Shown: piece by piece, positions 32,835-40,899 of the stretch | Position numbering within the stretch: position 1 is the first letter of the stretch | How the letters are laid out: the number at the start of each line of letters is the position of its first letter | Assembly: GCA_037139495.1 (NCBI GenBank) | Contig: JBAXGG010000002.1 | Span: 1 to 55,776, forward strand | Origin: JAUPVS01 sp037139495 | GTDB lineage: Bacteria; Patescibacteriota; Saccharimonadia; Saccharimonadales; JAUPVS01 | Reading direction: 5' to 3' | Length of the DNA stretch: 55,776 bases | Notes under the pieces: model-generated | Seen by the model: only the letters and a program-made list of their open reading frames with translations | What the model was told of the DNA's origin: nothing | Database searches by the model: none | Program-made: the position numbers and the translations under genes

Positions 32835-32911
32835 TGGAGGGCCCAGTGGGACTCGAACCCACGACACCCTGCTTAAAAGGCAGGTGCTCTAACCAGCTGA
32901 GCTATGGGCCC
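32835..32911 (-). tRNA. tRNA-Lys (anticodon TTT)
   Basis: Acceptor GGGCCCA-type stem, anticodon arm CCTGC-CTTTTAA-GCAGG, T arm GTGGG-TTCGAGT-CCCAC, CCA encoded. Position 73 is T, uncommon for tRNA-Lys. The 3' end shares the bases GGCCCTCCA with the repeats downstream. Confidence 0.95.
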
Positions 32912-32984
32912 ACATAGTTCATGAATGCTGAATTAACTTCTTACATTATGCGTATTTTGGGCGAAATGTCAATCTGTTAATGGC

Positions 32985-33479
32985 TTAATGATGATGCCTT
33001 TTGGACGACTTGTGACTCCGCGGAGCCGTAACCCAAAGCACTGTCATGCTAATAACTACTCCAGCTACCACGACAATTTCTCGGCTTTTATCTAGCAAAG
33101 TCCAGCCATTTAGACTCGTGATGGCTATCTGAGGTCCATACGGCAATAGTGGTACGGCTAGTAAAACACCGACAACTCCGACCGCCACAGCTGGTGCAAT
33201 ATTAAATACCATTTTGGGGCCGGTCAAAGTTTTGCGCATCAATATAGCGCTCAGCATCGCCGGCAAAAGTAATAAGGCTAACTGGAAGTATTGACTGACT
33301 GCATTAGAGTTATTACCGATGGCAGACCCAACTAAACCAGCTTCGTTACCGACGAACTTCACAAGTAAAGCTCCGGCACACAGGCTTAAAAATACGATGG
33401 CAGCGTTGGTACGTAGCAAAAGTATCAATATCATCGGCACAGCAATGGCCACTAACAAAGCAATATTTTGCATAATCAT
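32985..33479 (-). CDS. Multi-pass membrane protein with His-rich tail
   Basis: 164 residues, about five hydrophobic segments, ending HKSSKRHHH. No family recognised. TATGAT lies 6 nt before the ATG. It is on the same strand as, and 39 bp from, rimK, but has its own promoter-like box. Confidence 0.7.
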   Translation of the reverse strand: MIMQNIALLVAIAVPMILILLLRTNAAIVFLSLCAGALLVKFVGNEAGLVGSAIGNNSNAVSQYFQLALLLLPAMLSAILMRKTLTGPKMVFNIAPAVAVGVVGVLLAVPLLPYGPQIAITSLNGWTLLDKSREIVVVAGVVISMTVLWVTAPRSHKSSKRHHH

Positions 33480-33485
33480 GCGCCC

Positions 33486-33491
33486 ATCATA
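33486..33491 (-). promoter_or_regulatory. -10-like box for the gene at 33479
   Basis: TATGAT 6 nt before the ATG. Confidence 0.45.
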
Positions 33492-33518
33492 GCATGAGCA
33501 GGTTGGCTTGTCTCTGTT

Positions 33519-34424
33519 TTAGGCGCCGATACGGTCGCGTTTGCCACGCTTGCTTTTAGCGTTTTGCTCTATGTATTCAATGATCTTGCTAGCAACATCA
33601 CGACCAGTCACCTTCTCTATACCAAAACCTGGGCTAGCGTTAACTTCTAGAACCAGTGGGCCTCGAGCGGAGCGCATCATATCGACACCGCAGATTGGTA
33701 AACCCATAGCTTTGGCAGCTTTTTGAGCGGTCTTTATTTCTTCGTCGGTTAACTTAACAATCGTACCCTCGCCACCTTGATGCAGGTTAGAGCGGAAATC
33801 ATCATCCAGGCTTTGACGTTGCATGCTCGCGACTACTTTGCCGTTAACCAAAAAGGCTCTAATGTCAGTTCCGGCTGATTCTTGAACGAACTCTTGGACT
33901 AAAAAGTTCACGCCTTCTACATAAAAAGCCTGCATTACTGCTTCGGCAGCCTTGCGGGTTTCTGCCAATACAACACCTTTACCGTGCGTACCGCGGGCGA
34001 CCTTTATAATCAGAGGTGCACCACCAGCTTGTTCGATAAGGTCAGCGGCTTCGGCTGTTTCGCGAGCGAAAACGGTTTTAGGAATGCCAACACCGGCTCG
34101 GGCTAAAATTTGGGTAGCTCGCAGCTTATCGCGTGTTCGGTTAATCGCTAGTGAACTAACTACTGAGTAAACACCCTGCATCTCAAACTGACGTACAATT
34201 GAGGTGCCATATTTAGTTAGGTTAGACGCTATCCGCGGGATGATTACATCAATGTCGCGAATTTCCTCGCCCTCATAACGAATAACCGGGTTATTTTGCT
34301 CTAGCGTAACGTAGCACTTGGCATAATTAATAACGCGGACGGAGTGACCACGCTTTTCGGCTTCTTCTTTAAGTCGCCTGGTAGAGTAGTTGCCGGGACC
34401 TTTGGATAAAATAGCAATCTTCAT
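33519..34424 (-). CDS. rimK: RimK-type ATP-grasp glutamate ligase
   Basis: ATP-grasp ligase of the RimK family, which adds glutamates to the C-terminus of ribosomal protein S6 in E. coli. 301 residues. Seen: MKIAILSKGPGNYSTRRL, DVIIPRIASNLTKYG, the ATP-grasp strand PLIIKVARGTHGKGVVL, VQEFVQESAGTDIRAFLV and LVLEVNASPGFGIEKVTG. AAAGGTGG lies about 7 nt before the ATG. It is translated right after the protease/ATP-grasp gene (3-bp gap), which suggests one pathway. Confidence 0.93.
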   Translation of the reverse strand: MKIAILSKGPGNYSTRRLKEEAEKRGHSVRVINYAKCYVTLEQNNPVIRYEGEEIRDIDVIIPRIASNLTKYGTSIVRQFEMQGVYSVVSSLAINRTRDKLRATQILARAGVGIPKTVFARETAEAADLIEQAGGAPLIIKVARGTHGKGVVLAETRKAAEAVMQAFYVEGVNFLVQEFVQESAGTDIRAFLVNGKVVASMQRQSLDDDFRSNLHQGGEGTIVKLTDEEIKTAQKAAKAMGLPICGVDMMRSARGPLVLEVNASPGFGIEKVTGRDVASKIIEYIEQNAKSKRGKRDRIGA

Positions 34425-34427
34425 GAC

Positions 34428-35777
34428 CTACCACCTTTCTAGTTCGTGTTTAAAATAATCAGCTAAGGTCGATATCTTTGCCTGAGTAAGCTGCCGGTTA
34501 TTGGTGTAGAGTTGGGGAGCAGAGTTTACTTCCAGAATATACCACTTACCGCTGTTTTTGTCTTGCAAAATATCAACCCCCGCTATCTGGCGACGCATAA
34601 CTTCGGCGGCTCGCAACGATATACTAACTACTTGCCCGTCTAATTTGGTCGGGTCAACCAAAATCGCATTAGTGCTACCGACTGTTTTGTTAAGATGGGC
34701 TTTTTGGGGATCCGTATGTGTAACGCCTGACCGACTTATGGCCATATTGACTTCCTTGCCAAGTACCATAACTCGTAAAAAACCATCGTTGGGTATATAC
34801 TTTTGAACTGCAAATAAGCACTCATCCGGCGATTTGTTAAGTAGTTTTATTAGTTCGGACTTATCGTGGATTAAATAGTTATTTTTGCCGCGGTCAGAAA
34901 ATACATCTTTCACCACCGCTGGGAAGCCAATCTGAACAGTAATCTCTTCTATATTAGCCAAAATATAATTTGTTCTGGCGACAAACGCTTTAGGTACACT
35001 AAACGCATGCGTGACAAGCTCCATCATTTCGCTGAGTTTACTGTGCGAAATCATGTAATCAAGTTCTTCATCACGATAAATAACGTTTTTGTAACGCAAG
35101 TAGCTGGCTACAGCCATGGCCTGCTCTAGTTTGTTTTTGCGTGATTTAAGATAAACCAGGTCGTAATCCGCAAGATCTACAAGAGTATCTGCGATAATTA
35201 CGCTAGGGTGTTCATCAATCTTAAAAATCAGTTCATCGTAACTAATAACATCAACCGAGCCACTGAACCCCTTAGCAACTTGTTTAAAAAAACTTTTTGC
35301 TGCGTCATTTGGATTGGAAGTTAAAACAAGTACTTTCTTATTATAGAGGGTCTTTTGGGGTGCCGTTAGTATGTAATTGCGTGATACGTCAACCAAGAAC
35401 CGCTTATTTAAAAAGCGTTTGCCAAGTAAGATTGGAAAATGGTTTTTTGAGCGGTCGGCCAAGTTAAAACGAACGCGGTACCGTTTAGTGCCAAGTTTAA
35501 TCGATAGCAATACAGTATAACGACGCTCACTAATACCAAAAGAGTTCTTAACGCTAGTTACCTTGTAATGGTCAGTGCTTAGCTCTTCGCCCGTAAAATA
35601 GACTGATCCAGCCCCGAATAGACTAAAGGTTAACTTGCCGTCGGATTCCTTAATGTCAGTTGCCCAAATTGCACAACTATCAGCCCCCGTATCAATTTTG
35701 GCAGGTACGTCTTTAATGGGGTGGTCAACAATTTCAACCAACTCATTTCGTCCGATAACAGTGTTAGTAACATCCAT
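34428..35777 (-). CDS. Retropepsin-like protease (RimB/Zn_protease family) fused to ATP-grasp ligase
   Basis: 449 residues in two parts. Residues about 1-140 match the RimB/putative ATP-dependent zinc protease family with a retropepsin fold: PAKIDTGADSCAIWA (DTGA at 29-32), then PILLGKRFLNKRFLVDV. Residues about 145-449 are a RimK-like ATP-grasp: KVLVLTSNPNDAA, FPAVVKDVFSDRGKNNYL, FAVQKYIPNDGFLRVMVLG and WYILEVNSAPQLYTNN. In Rim systems a separate protease removes glutamate tails added by RimK; here both activities seem to be in one chain beside a second ATP-grasp. The target protein is unknown. Confidence 0.88.
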   Translation of the reverse strand: MDVTNTVIGRNELVEIVDHPIKDVPAKIDTGADSCAIWATDIKESDGKLTFSLFGAGSVYFTGEELSTDHYKVTSVKNSFGISERRYTVLLSIKLGTKRYRVRFNLADRSKNHFPILLGKRFLNKRFLVDVSRNYILTAPQKTLYNKKVLVLTSNPNDAAKSFFKQVAKGFSGSVDVISYDELIFKIDEHPSVIIADTLVDLADYDLVYLKSRKNKLEQAMAVASYLRYKNVIYRDEELDYMISHSKLSEMMELVTHAFSVPKAFVARTNYILANIEEITVQIGFPAVVKDVFSDRGKNNYLIHDKSELIKLLNKSPDECLFAVQKYIPNDGFLRVMVLGKEVNMAISRSGVTHTDPQKAHLNKTVGSTNAILVDPTKLDGQVVSISLRAAEVMRRQIAGVDILQDKNSGKWYILEVNSAPQLYTNNRQLTQAKISTLADYFKHELERW

Positions 35778-35847
35778 CTACCATATTTCCTATATTAAAC
35801 TCTATAATAACATATTTGAGCGTAAAGTTCAATACCTATTATGGGGT

Positions 35848-35970
35848 TTACCGATGTTTTGCAACTCGCAGATATATAAACACGATAGCCAAAACCAGTA
35901 TTGCCAACAGCATAATCATCATCGGAATGAAGCCTTCTGAGTTGCTAGGAGTAAGCGCAAGCTTTTTCAT
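35848..35970 (-). CDS. 40-aa single-pass membrane protein
   Basis: Short gene in the gap between the protease/ATP-grasp gene and the GGDEF gene. N-terminal MKKLALTPSNSEGFIP, then a hydrophobic helix (about 17-34), then basic RVAKHR. TATAAT at 35980 lies 9 nt before the ATG. No family is recognised. Pattern and promoter support a real gene. Confidence 0.5.
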   Translation of the reverse strand: MKKLALTPSNSEGFIPMMIMLLAILVLAIVFIYLRVAKHR

Positions 35971-35979
35971 GTTATAGTT

Positions 35980-35985
35980 ATTATA
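35980..35985 (-). promoter_or_regulatory. -10 box for the 40-aa gene
   Basis: TATAAT 9 nt before the ATG at 35970. Confidence 0.45.
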
Positions 35986-36011
35986 GACTAAACCCAAAAT
36001 AAACAACATAT

Positions 36012-36758
36012 ATGAGACAAGAAACTACAGGCTCGCAGCCACCCGAAAAAATAAATCCACTGGACGACCCATTGATTATTGAAGCCGCCCGTCGTCTGGT
36101 CGAAAACCCAGATAACCCTGCAAAAGACGCTTACTACGCTAGCGAATGGGAAGAAATTGTTAATATCACGATACGGGCTCAAAGTGATCGTGACAAAGCC
36201 GAATACAGCGCTGAGCATGATCCACTTACCGGACTTCTGAACAAGCGGGGATTTAAAAACTACATGGAAGGCTGGCTTGAAAAAGCACAAAGTGGTGATG
36301 TGGCAGTTATATATATTGATCTGGATAACTTTAAATCAATTAACGATAATATGGGGCACAGAAACGGAGATGCGTTCCTTAAGTCATTTGCTGGCTGGAT
36401 GAGAGAAAGCATTCGCCAAGATAAAGGCCGACTAGGAGATATCCTTTCACACCCTACAGGGTTATCCAGGGATGGAGGTGACGAGTTTATTATTGGTGTT
36501 CTGCTTAACTCTGGTTCCGACAGAGAAGACCACCCAATTACACCTAAAGAAAAATTAAAAATACTGTGCGGTAGGTTAAGACTTAGCTTTAGTGAATTTA
36601 TTGAAAAACACCCCTCTTTCGAGCAGCTGGGGAAAATTAGCATATCACTTAGTGCGGCAATTTGGGAGGAAGATATGACACTAGAAGACCTAAAAGAAAT
36701 TGCAGATAATGAAATGTACAAGGAGAAGGAGAAAAAAAAGAGTCAGCTCCGGGGCTAG
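36012..36758 (+). CDS. GGDEF-domain protein, probable diguanylate cyclase
   Basis: Diguanylate cyclases make c-di-GMP from two GTP. 248 residues. A helical N-terminal region (about 1-65) precedes HDPLTGLLNKRGF, the metal site YIDLDNFKSIND, and an intact RDGGDEF (GGDEF at 155-159). No RxxD inhibitory site is seen five residues before it. There is no membrane segment or recognised sensor domain. It overlaps the dnaJ 3' end by 4 bp, convergently. Confidence 0.9.
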   Translation: MRQETTGSQPPEKINPLDDPLIIEAARRLVENPDNPAKDAYYASEWEEIVNITIRAQSDRDKAEYSAEHDPLTGLLNKRGFKNYMEGWLEKAQSGDVAVIYIDLDNFKSINDNMGHRNGDAFLKSFAGWMRESIRQDKGRLGDILSHPTGLSRDGGDEFIIGVLLNSGSDREDHPITPKEKLKILCGRLRLSFSEFIEKHPSFEQLGKISISLSAAIWEEDMTLEDLKEIADNEMYKEKEKKKSQLRG

Positions 36759-37852
36759 CGCCAAAAACCTTTTTTTTGACCTTGGCTTTCGCCGAAACCT
36801 TCTAGTAATCCATGTTGTTCTTTAGTTAGCTTGATCGGAGTATCAATTACCAAGGTAACTATGTGAGCACCTCGACCACTTCCCCGCATATGTGGGACAC
36901 CGTGGCCGGATAACTTGAAGTCAGTGCCGCTTTGTGTACCAGCTGGTACCTTCATACGGATAGGTCCGTCAACGGTATGAACTTCAATCTCGGTGCCCAA
37001 TGCAGCTGCTACCATACCGACATGTTCTTCGCTTAGTATTAAGTCACCTTCTCGAGTGAAATGTTTGTGCGGCTTAACCCGGACATCTACGTATAAATCA
37101 CCGGTCTCACCACGAGCCATCGCATTACCCTGCTCTCTTAAGCGAATAGTCGTACCATCGTCTATCCCGGCGGGGACTTTTATCTGTAATTCACGGTTTT
37201 TAAATTGCGTACCTTTGCCCCGACAGACTGTACAAACTTTTTCTGGTACTTTGCCACCACCATGACAGGTCGGACAAACTGTAGCCTGCTCAATATTACC
37301 AAAAATAGTTCTTACAGCCTGGTTTACCTGACCGCGTCCCTTACAGGTATCACAAGTTATCATCTCATGACCTGGCTCGACGGTTGTGCCCTCACAATGC
37401 TCGCACGCAATGTCGCTACCATAACGAACTTCAATCTCCGAACCAAAGATGGCATCTTCAAAACTAATATCAACACCAGTGTTAACATCCTGCCCTCGAC
37501 GACGCCTTTGCTGCTGACCGCCAGCTTGGCCTCCGAAAAAGGTACTAAAGATGTCTCCCAGGCCCATATCGCCAAAGTCGAAGTTGATATTTTGGCCCTG
37601 GCCACCAAAACCGGCATACGGATCACCGCCTCCGCTGCCCCCAACGCCAGCGTGACCGAACTGGTCATAACGTTGGCGTTTACTGGTATCCTTTAAAACT
37701 TCGTAGGCTTCATTAATCTCTTTAAACTTGCCTTCATCGCCACCACGATCAGGATGAGACTCAATCGCCTTTTTGCGATAAGCTTTTTTTAGCTCATCAG
37801 CGCTGGCATCTTTACTAACACCTAGAACTTCGTAGTAATCGCGTTTAGCCAT
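36755..37852 (-). CDS. dnaJ: Chaperone DnaJ
   Basis: Hsp40 co-chaperone that delivers substrates to DnaK. 365 residues. J domain with HPD at 33-35, a Gly-rich stretch (about 65-115), four CxxCxGxG-type zinc motifs (CEHCEG, CDTCKG, CPTCHG, CTVCRG) and the C-terminal substrate-binding domains. Its start overlaps the stop of the unknown gene at 37852 (TAATG). Last gene of the hrcA operon. Confidence 0.97.
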   Translation of the reverse strand: MAKRDYYEVLGVSKDASADELKKAYRKKAIESHPDRGGDEGKFKEINEAYEVLKDTSKRQRYDQFGHAGVGGSGGGDPYAGFGGQGQNINFDFGDMGLGDIFSTFFGGQAGGQQQRRRRGQDVNTGVDISFEDAIFGSEIEVRYGSDIACEHCEGTTVEPGHEMITCDTCKGRGQVNQAVRTIFGNIEQATVCPTCHGGGKVPEKVCTVCRGKGTQFKNRELQIKVPAGIDDGTTIRLREQGNAMARGETGDLYVDVRVKPHKHFTREGDLILSEEHVGMVAAALGTEIEVHTVDGPIRMKVPAGTQSGTDFKLSGHGVPHMRGSGRGAHIVTLVIDTPIKLTKEQHGLLEGFGESQGQKKGFWR

Positions 37853-38172
37853 TAGTATTCTGGTCCTCCAGGGAATTGCAGCAGGACGTATTCGGCTCCT
37901 GGCTCAGAATCACGTGGCAACCCTGCCACAACTTCATCTTGATCTATTCTATGAAAAATATTACCAATAAAACCGTAAGCTAACTCAATATCTTCACCTT
38001 CAATATCGCCTGATGCTCGTGCAGTAATGATTGCGTCCATCAGATCGGTCAGATTAGTAGGATCATAATTAACTCTTATCTTAAGGGGAGAGTAATTTAT
38101 TTTCTCAGCTGTGTCACCAAAAGTATTTACACAGTGTTGAAAAAGTTCGTTTTCAGCTTCGCTGAGCGGCAT
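37852..38172 (-). CDS. Unknown small acidic protein between dnaK and dnaJ
   Basis: 106 residues, acidic, no membrane segment. Begins MPLSEAENELFQHCVNTFGD and ends LLQFPGGPEY. No family recognised. It is 5 bp downstream of dnaK and fused to the dnaJ start by overlap, so it must be co-expressed with the chaperones. It could be a co-chaperone or an adaptor, which is an inference from position only. Confidence 0.8.
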   Translation of the reverse strand: MPLSEAENELFQHCVNTFGDTAEKINYSPLKIRVNYDPTNLTDLMDAIITARASGDIEGEDIELAYGFIGNIFHRIDQDEVVAGLPRDSEPGAEYVLLQFPGGPEY

Positions 38173-38177
38173 ACCTA

Positions 38178-40094
38178 CTACGCTTCTTTTTCTTTCTTAT
38201 CTTCATCGATAACTTCGCCTTCGACAGGTTCGTCTTTGCGCTTTTTCTTATCGCCATCTTCGGCTGGGGCTTCCTCTTTAGCGGCTTCTTCGTATAGCTT
38301 AGCGCCGATCGGCATAGTCTTGTCACTAAGTTCTTTGGCAGCTGCTTCTAGGATTTCCTTGTCAGCTTTTTCGTCGGCAACAACTTTCTTGGCGACTTCA
38401 ACTGCTTCATCTAGAGTTTTCTTATCCTCGTCCGATATTTTTTCGGCATTGTCAGCTTTTAGTTTTTCAGCCTGATAGACGGCGCTGTCTAGAGTATTAC
38501 GAGCATCGATTGACTCACGCTTCGCTTTGTCTTCTTCAGCATGAGTTTCGGCTTCTTTAGCCATCTTCTCAACTTCTTCTTTACTCAAACCACTACTGTT
38601 CTGAATAGTGATGCTTTGTTCTTTACCAGAGCCTTTGTCTTTGGCGGATACGTTCAAGATGCCGTTGGCATCAAGATTAAAGGTAACTTCGATCTGCGGT
38701 ACGCCACGGGGGGCTGATGGAATTCCATCTAGTACAAAACGGCCAAGTGATTTATTATCGCTAACCATTTCGCGCTCACCCTGTACGACATGAATTTCCA
38801 CCTGAGGCTGATTATCGGCTGCGGTCGAGAAAGTCTCAGACTTGCTAGTAGGAATTGTGCTGTTGCGTTCAATCAGTTTTGTCGACACACCACCTAAAGT
38901 TTCAATTCCAAGGCTTAGTGGCGTTACGTCCAGTAACAGAACATCTTTAACGTCACCTTGTAGCACGCCACCTTGGATGGCGGCACCTATGGCAACAACT
39001 TCGTCGGGGTTAACACCCTTCATTGGATCCTTACCAAATATGGCTTTCACTTTTTCTTGGACAGCTGGCATACGAGTCATACCGCCAACCAGAACGATAG
39101 CATCAATGTCACTGGCTTTAAGGCCGGCATCTTTGAGAGCTTTTTCGCAAGGGATGGCAGTTTTAGCGATCAACTCGCCAACCAGACTTTCCAGCTTAGA
39201 TCGAGTTAATTTATGCTCAAAGTGCTTTGGACCATCGGCGTCGGCAGTCAGGAAAGGCAGGTTAATGTTAATTTCATTCGTAGTCGAAAGCTCAATCTTA
39301 GCTTTTTCAGCTTCATCACGGAGACGCTGCATAGCGGCTTTGTCATCTGTAATATCTAGGCCATGTTCCTTTTTGAACTCGGCAGCAAAATAGTTAACGA
39401 GTACGCGGTCAAAGTCGGCGCCACCAAGGTGAGTATCACCGTTAGTAGATTTAACTTCAAAGACACCGTCACCTAGTTCGAGAATAGAAACATCGAAGGT
39501 ACCACCACCTAGGTCGTAGACAGCGATTTTTTCGTCAGTCTTTTTACCCTTGTCTAGGCCGTAAGCTAGAGCGGCAGCAGTTGGTTCGTTAATAATCCGC
39601 TTAACTTCTAACCCGGCGATTTTACCAGCATCTTTAGTAGCTTGGCGCTGTGAGTCATCAAAGTAAGCTGGTACGGTTATTACAGCTTCTGTAACAGTGT
39701 CGCCCAAGAAACTTTCGGCGTCGGCCTTAAGCTTACCCAAGATCATTGCGCTAACTTCCTCGGGGCTATACTCTTTATCACCCATCTTAACTTTAACGCC
39801 GTTGCCGGACTTTACCATTTCGTAACCCATTAACTTGATGTCACGCTGGACTTCTTTGTCCTGCCAATTACGGCCAATCAAACGCTTTACTTCGTATATA
39901 GTGTTGGTTGGGTTAGTCACCTGTTGGCGTCGAGCCACCTGGCCCACCAAACGCTCACCAGCTTTATTAACAGCTACGACTGACGGTGTTGTTCGGGCAC
40001 CTTCTGAATTAGCAATAATCTCTGGCTTGCCAGCCTGCATTACTGCCATCGCAGAGTTAGTTGTTCCTAGATCAATTCCAATAATTTTTCCCAT
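38178..40094 (-). CDS. dnaK: Chaperone DnaK (Hsp70)
   Basis: 638 residues. ATPase domain with IGIDLGTTNSAMAV, NEPTAAALAYGLD, VYDLGGGTFDVSIL and VLVGGMTRMPAVQ, then the linker DVLLLDVTPLSLGIE, the substrate domain and an acidic/basic lid tail rich in E, K and D. Shine-Dalgarno AAAGGAG lies about 8 nt before the ATG. Part of hrcA-grpE-X-dnaK-Y-dnaJ. Confidence 0.98.
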   Translation of the reverse strand: MGKIIGIDLGTTNSAMAVMQAGKPEIIANSEGARTTPSVVAVNKAGERLVGQVARRQQVTNPTNTIYEVKRLIGRNWQDKEVQRDIKLMGYEMVKSGNGVKVKMGDKEYSPEEVSAMILGKLKADAESFLGDTVTEAVITVPAYFDDSQRQATKDAGKIAGLEVKRIINEPTAAALAYGLDKGKKTDEKIAVYDLGGGTFDVSILELGDGVFEVKSTNGDTHLGGADFDRVLVNYFAAEFKKEHGLDITDDKAAMQRLRDEAEKAKIELSTTNEININLPFLTADADGPKHFEHKLTRSKLESLVGELIAKTAIPCEKALKDAGLKASDIDAIVLVGGMTRMPAVQEKVKAIFGKDPMKGVNPDEVVAIGAAIQGGVLQGDVKDVLLLDVTPLSLGIETLGGVSTKLIERNSTIPTSKSETFSTAADNQPQVEIHVVQGEREMVSDNKSLGRFVLDGIPSAPRGVPQIEVTFNLDANGILNVSAKDKGSGKEQSITIQNSSGLSKEEVEKMAKEAETHAEEDKAKRESIDARNTLDSAVYQAEKLKADNAEKISDEDKKTLDEAVEVAKKVVADEKADKEILEAAAKELSDKTMPIGAKLYEEAAKEEAPAEDGDKKKRKDEPVEGEVIDEDKKEKEA

Positions 40095-40126
40095 AATTTA
40101 TTCTCCTTTTCGTTTATATTCAAGCT

Positions 40127-40435
40127 TCATAATCTGTCCCCAGTCTCAACTGTTTCGAATTTAATGGCTGCTTGGTTGCAATCACCAAGGATTTGAGCTT
40201 GGGAGCAGGCTCGGAGGCCAGATTCCAGCTCCACAGGTATATCTTTAGCCGCTGCCTGTTCAACGGCCACCCTCTCGAAGACGTCAGGGTTATGTATAAG
40301 TGTACCTGCTGTTACAAACTTACTTATTTCACGAACGGCTTGCCGAAAATCTACGCCAATACTTTTTCCGCTATCCTCTAGGATTATCCTAGCTTCGCAA
40401 TTATCACATGGTACTAAGGGGTGTTGTAATCTCAT
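40127..40435 (-). CDS. Unknown Cys-containing protein between grpE and dnaK
   Basis: 102 residues. CxxC at 10-13 (VPCDNCEAR) and a later C-x8-C (ACSQAQILGDC) could form a small zinc or redox site. The middle is helical, with no membrane segment. It overlaps grpE by 4 bp and lies 32 bp before dnaK, so it is a constant member of this heat-shock operon. No family recognised. Confidence 0.78.
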   Translation of the reverse strand: MRLQHPLVPCDNCEARIILEDSGKSIGVDFRQAVREISKFVTAGTLIHNPDVFERVAVEQAAAKDIPVELESGLRACSQAQILGDCNQAAIKFETVETGDRL

Positions 40436-40899
40436 TTTGCAACCTCCATGCGTACTTTGACCATGGCATGCCTGATTACATTCTCGCCTAGGCGATAGCC
40501 AGGTTGAAGTTCCTCAAACACAACCTCAACTGTTCCTTCGCCTTCGTCCATGCTAATGGCCTCATGAACTTGTGGGTCAAAAACTTCACCAACAGTCTTA
40601 ATACGTTCCACTCCCATGGTGAAAAGAGTTGATTCGAACTGTTTAACAACGCCCTGAACACCTTTGACGTAATCGTTTCCAACCAGCTCAGCTGGAACAT
40701 GCTTTAAGGCTCGCTCGAAGTTGTCAATAACTGGCAGTAGTTCAGTAATGACATCGGCTTTAACGTGGTTTTTTAGGCCACCTAGTTGAGCATCATGTTG
40801 GCGGCGGACATTACTGACATCGGCCCGCTCCCTCTGCAAAGCACCGGTAAGGTCGGAAATCTGTTCGTGCAACTGAGCGATGGTTGGTTTTTTAGGCAT
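40432..40899 (-). CDS. grpE: Nucleotide exchange factor GrpE
   Basis: 155 residues. Long N-terminal helix (IAQLHEQISDLTGALQRERADV), then ELLPVIDNFERAL, the conserved VYDQFESTLFTMGVERI-type segment (here VVKQFESTLFTMGVERI) and the beta domain ending GYRLGENVIRHAMVKV. It overlaps hrcA by 8 bp. Confidence 0.96.
   Translation of the reverse strand: MPKKPTIAQLHEQISDLTGALQRERADVSNVRRQHDAQLGGLKNHVKADVITELLPVIDNFERALKHVPAELVGNDYVKGVQGVVKQFESTLFTMGVERIKTVGEVFDPQVHEAISMDEGEGTVEVVFEELQPGYRLGENVIRHAMVKVRMEVAK

Noticed and set aside
38842..39393. A 183-codon + strand frame inside dnaK
   Set aside because: It is antisense to conserved Hsp70 sequence. No independent start signals.
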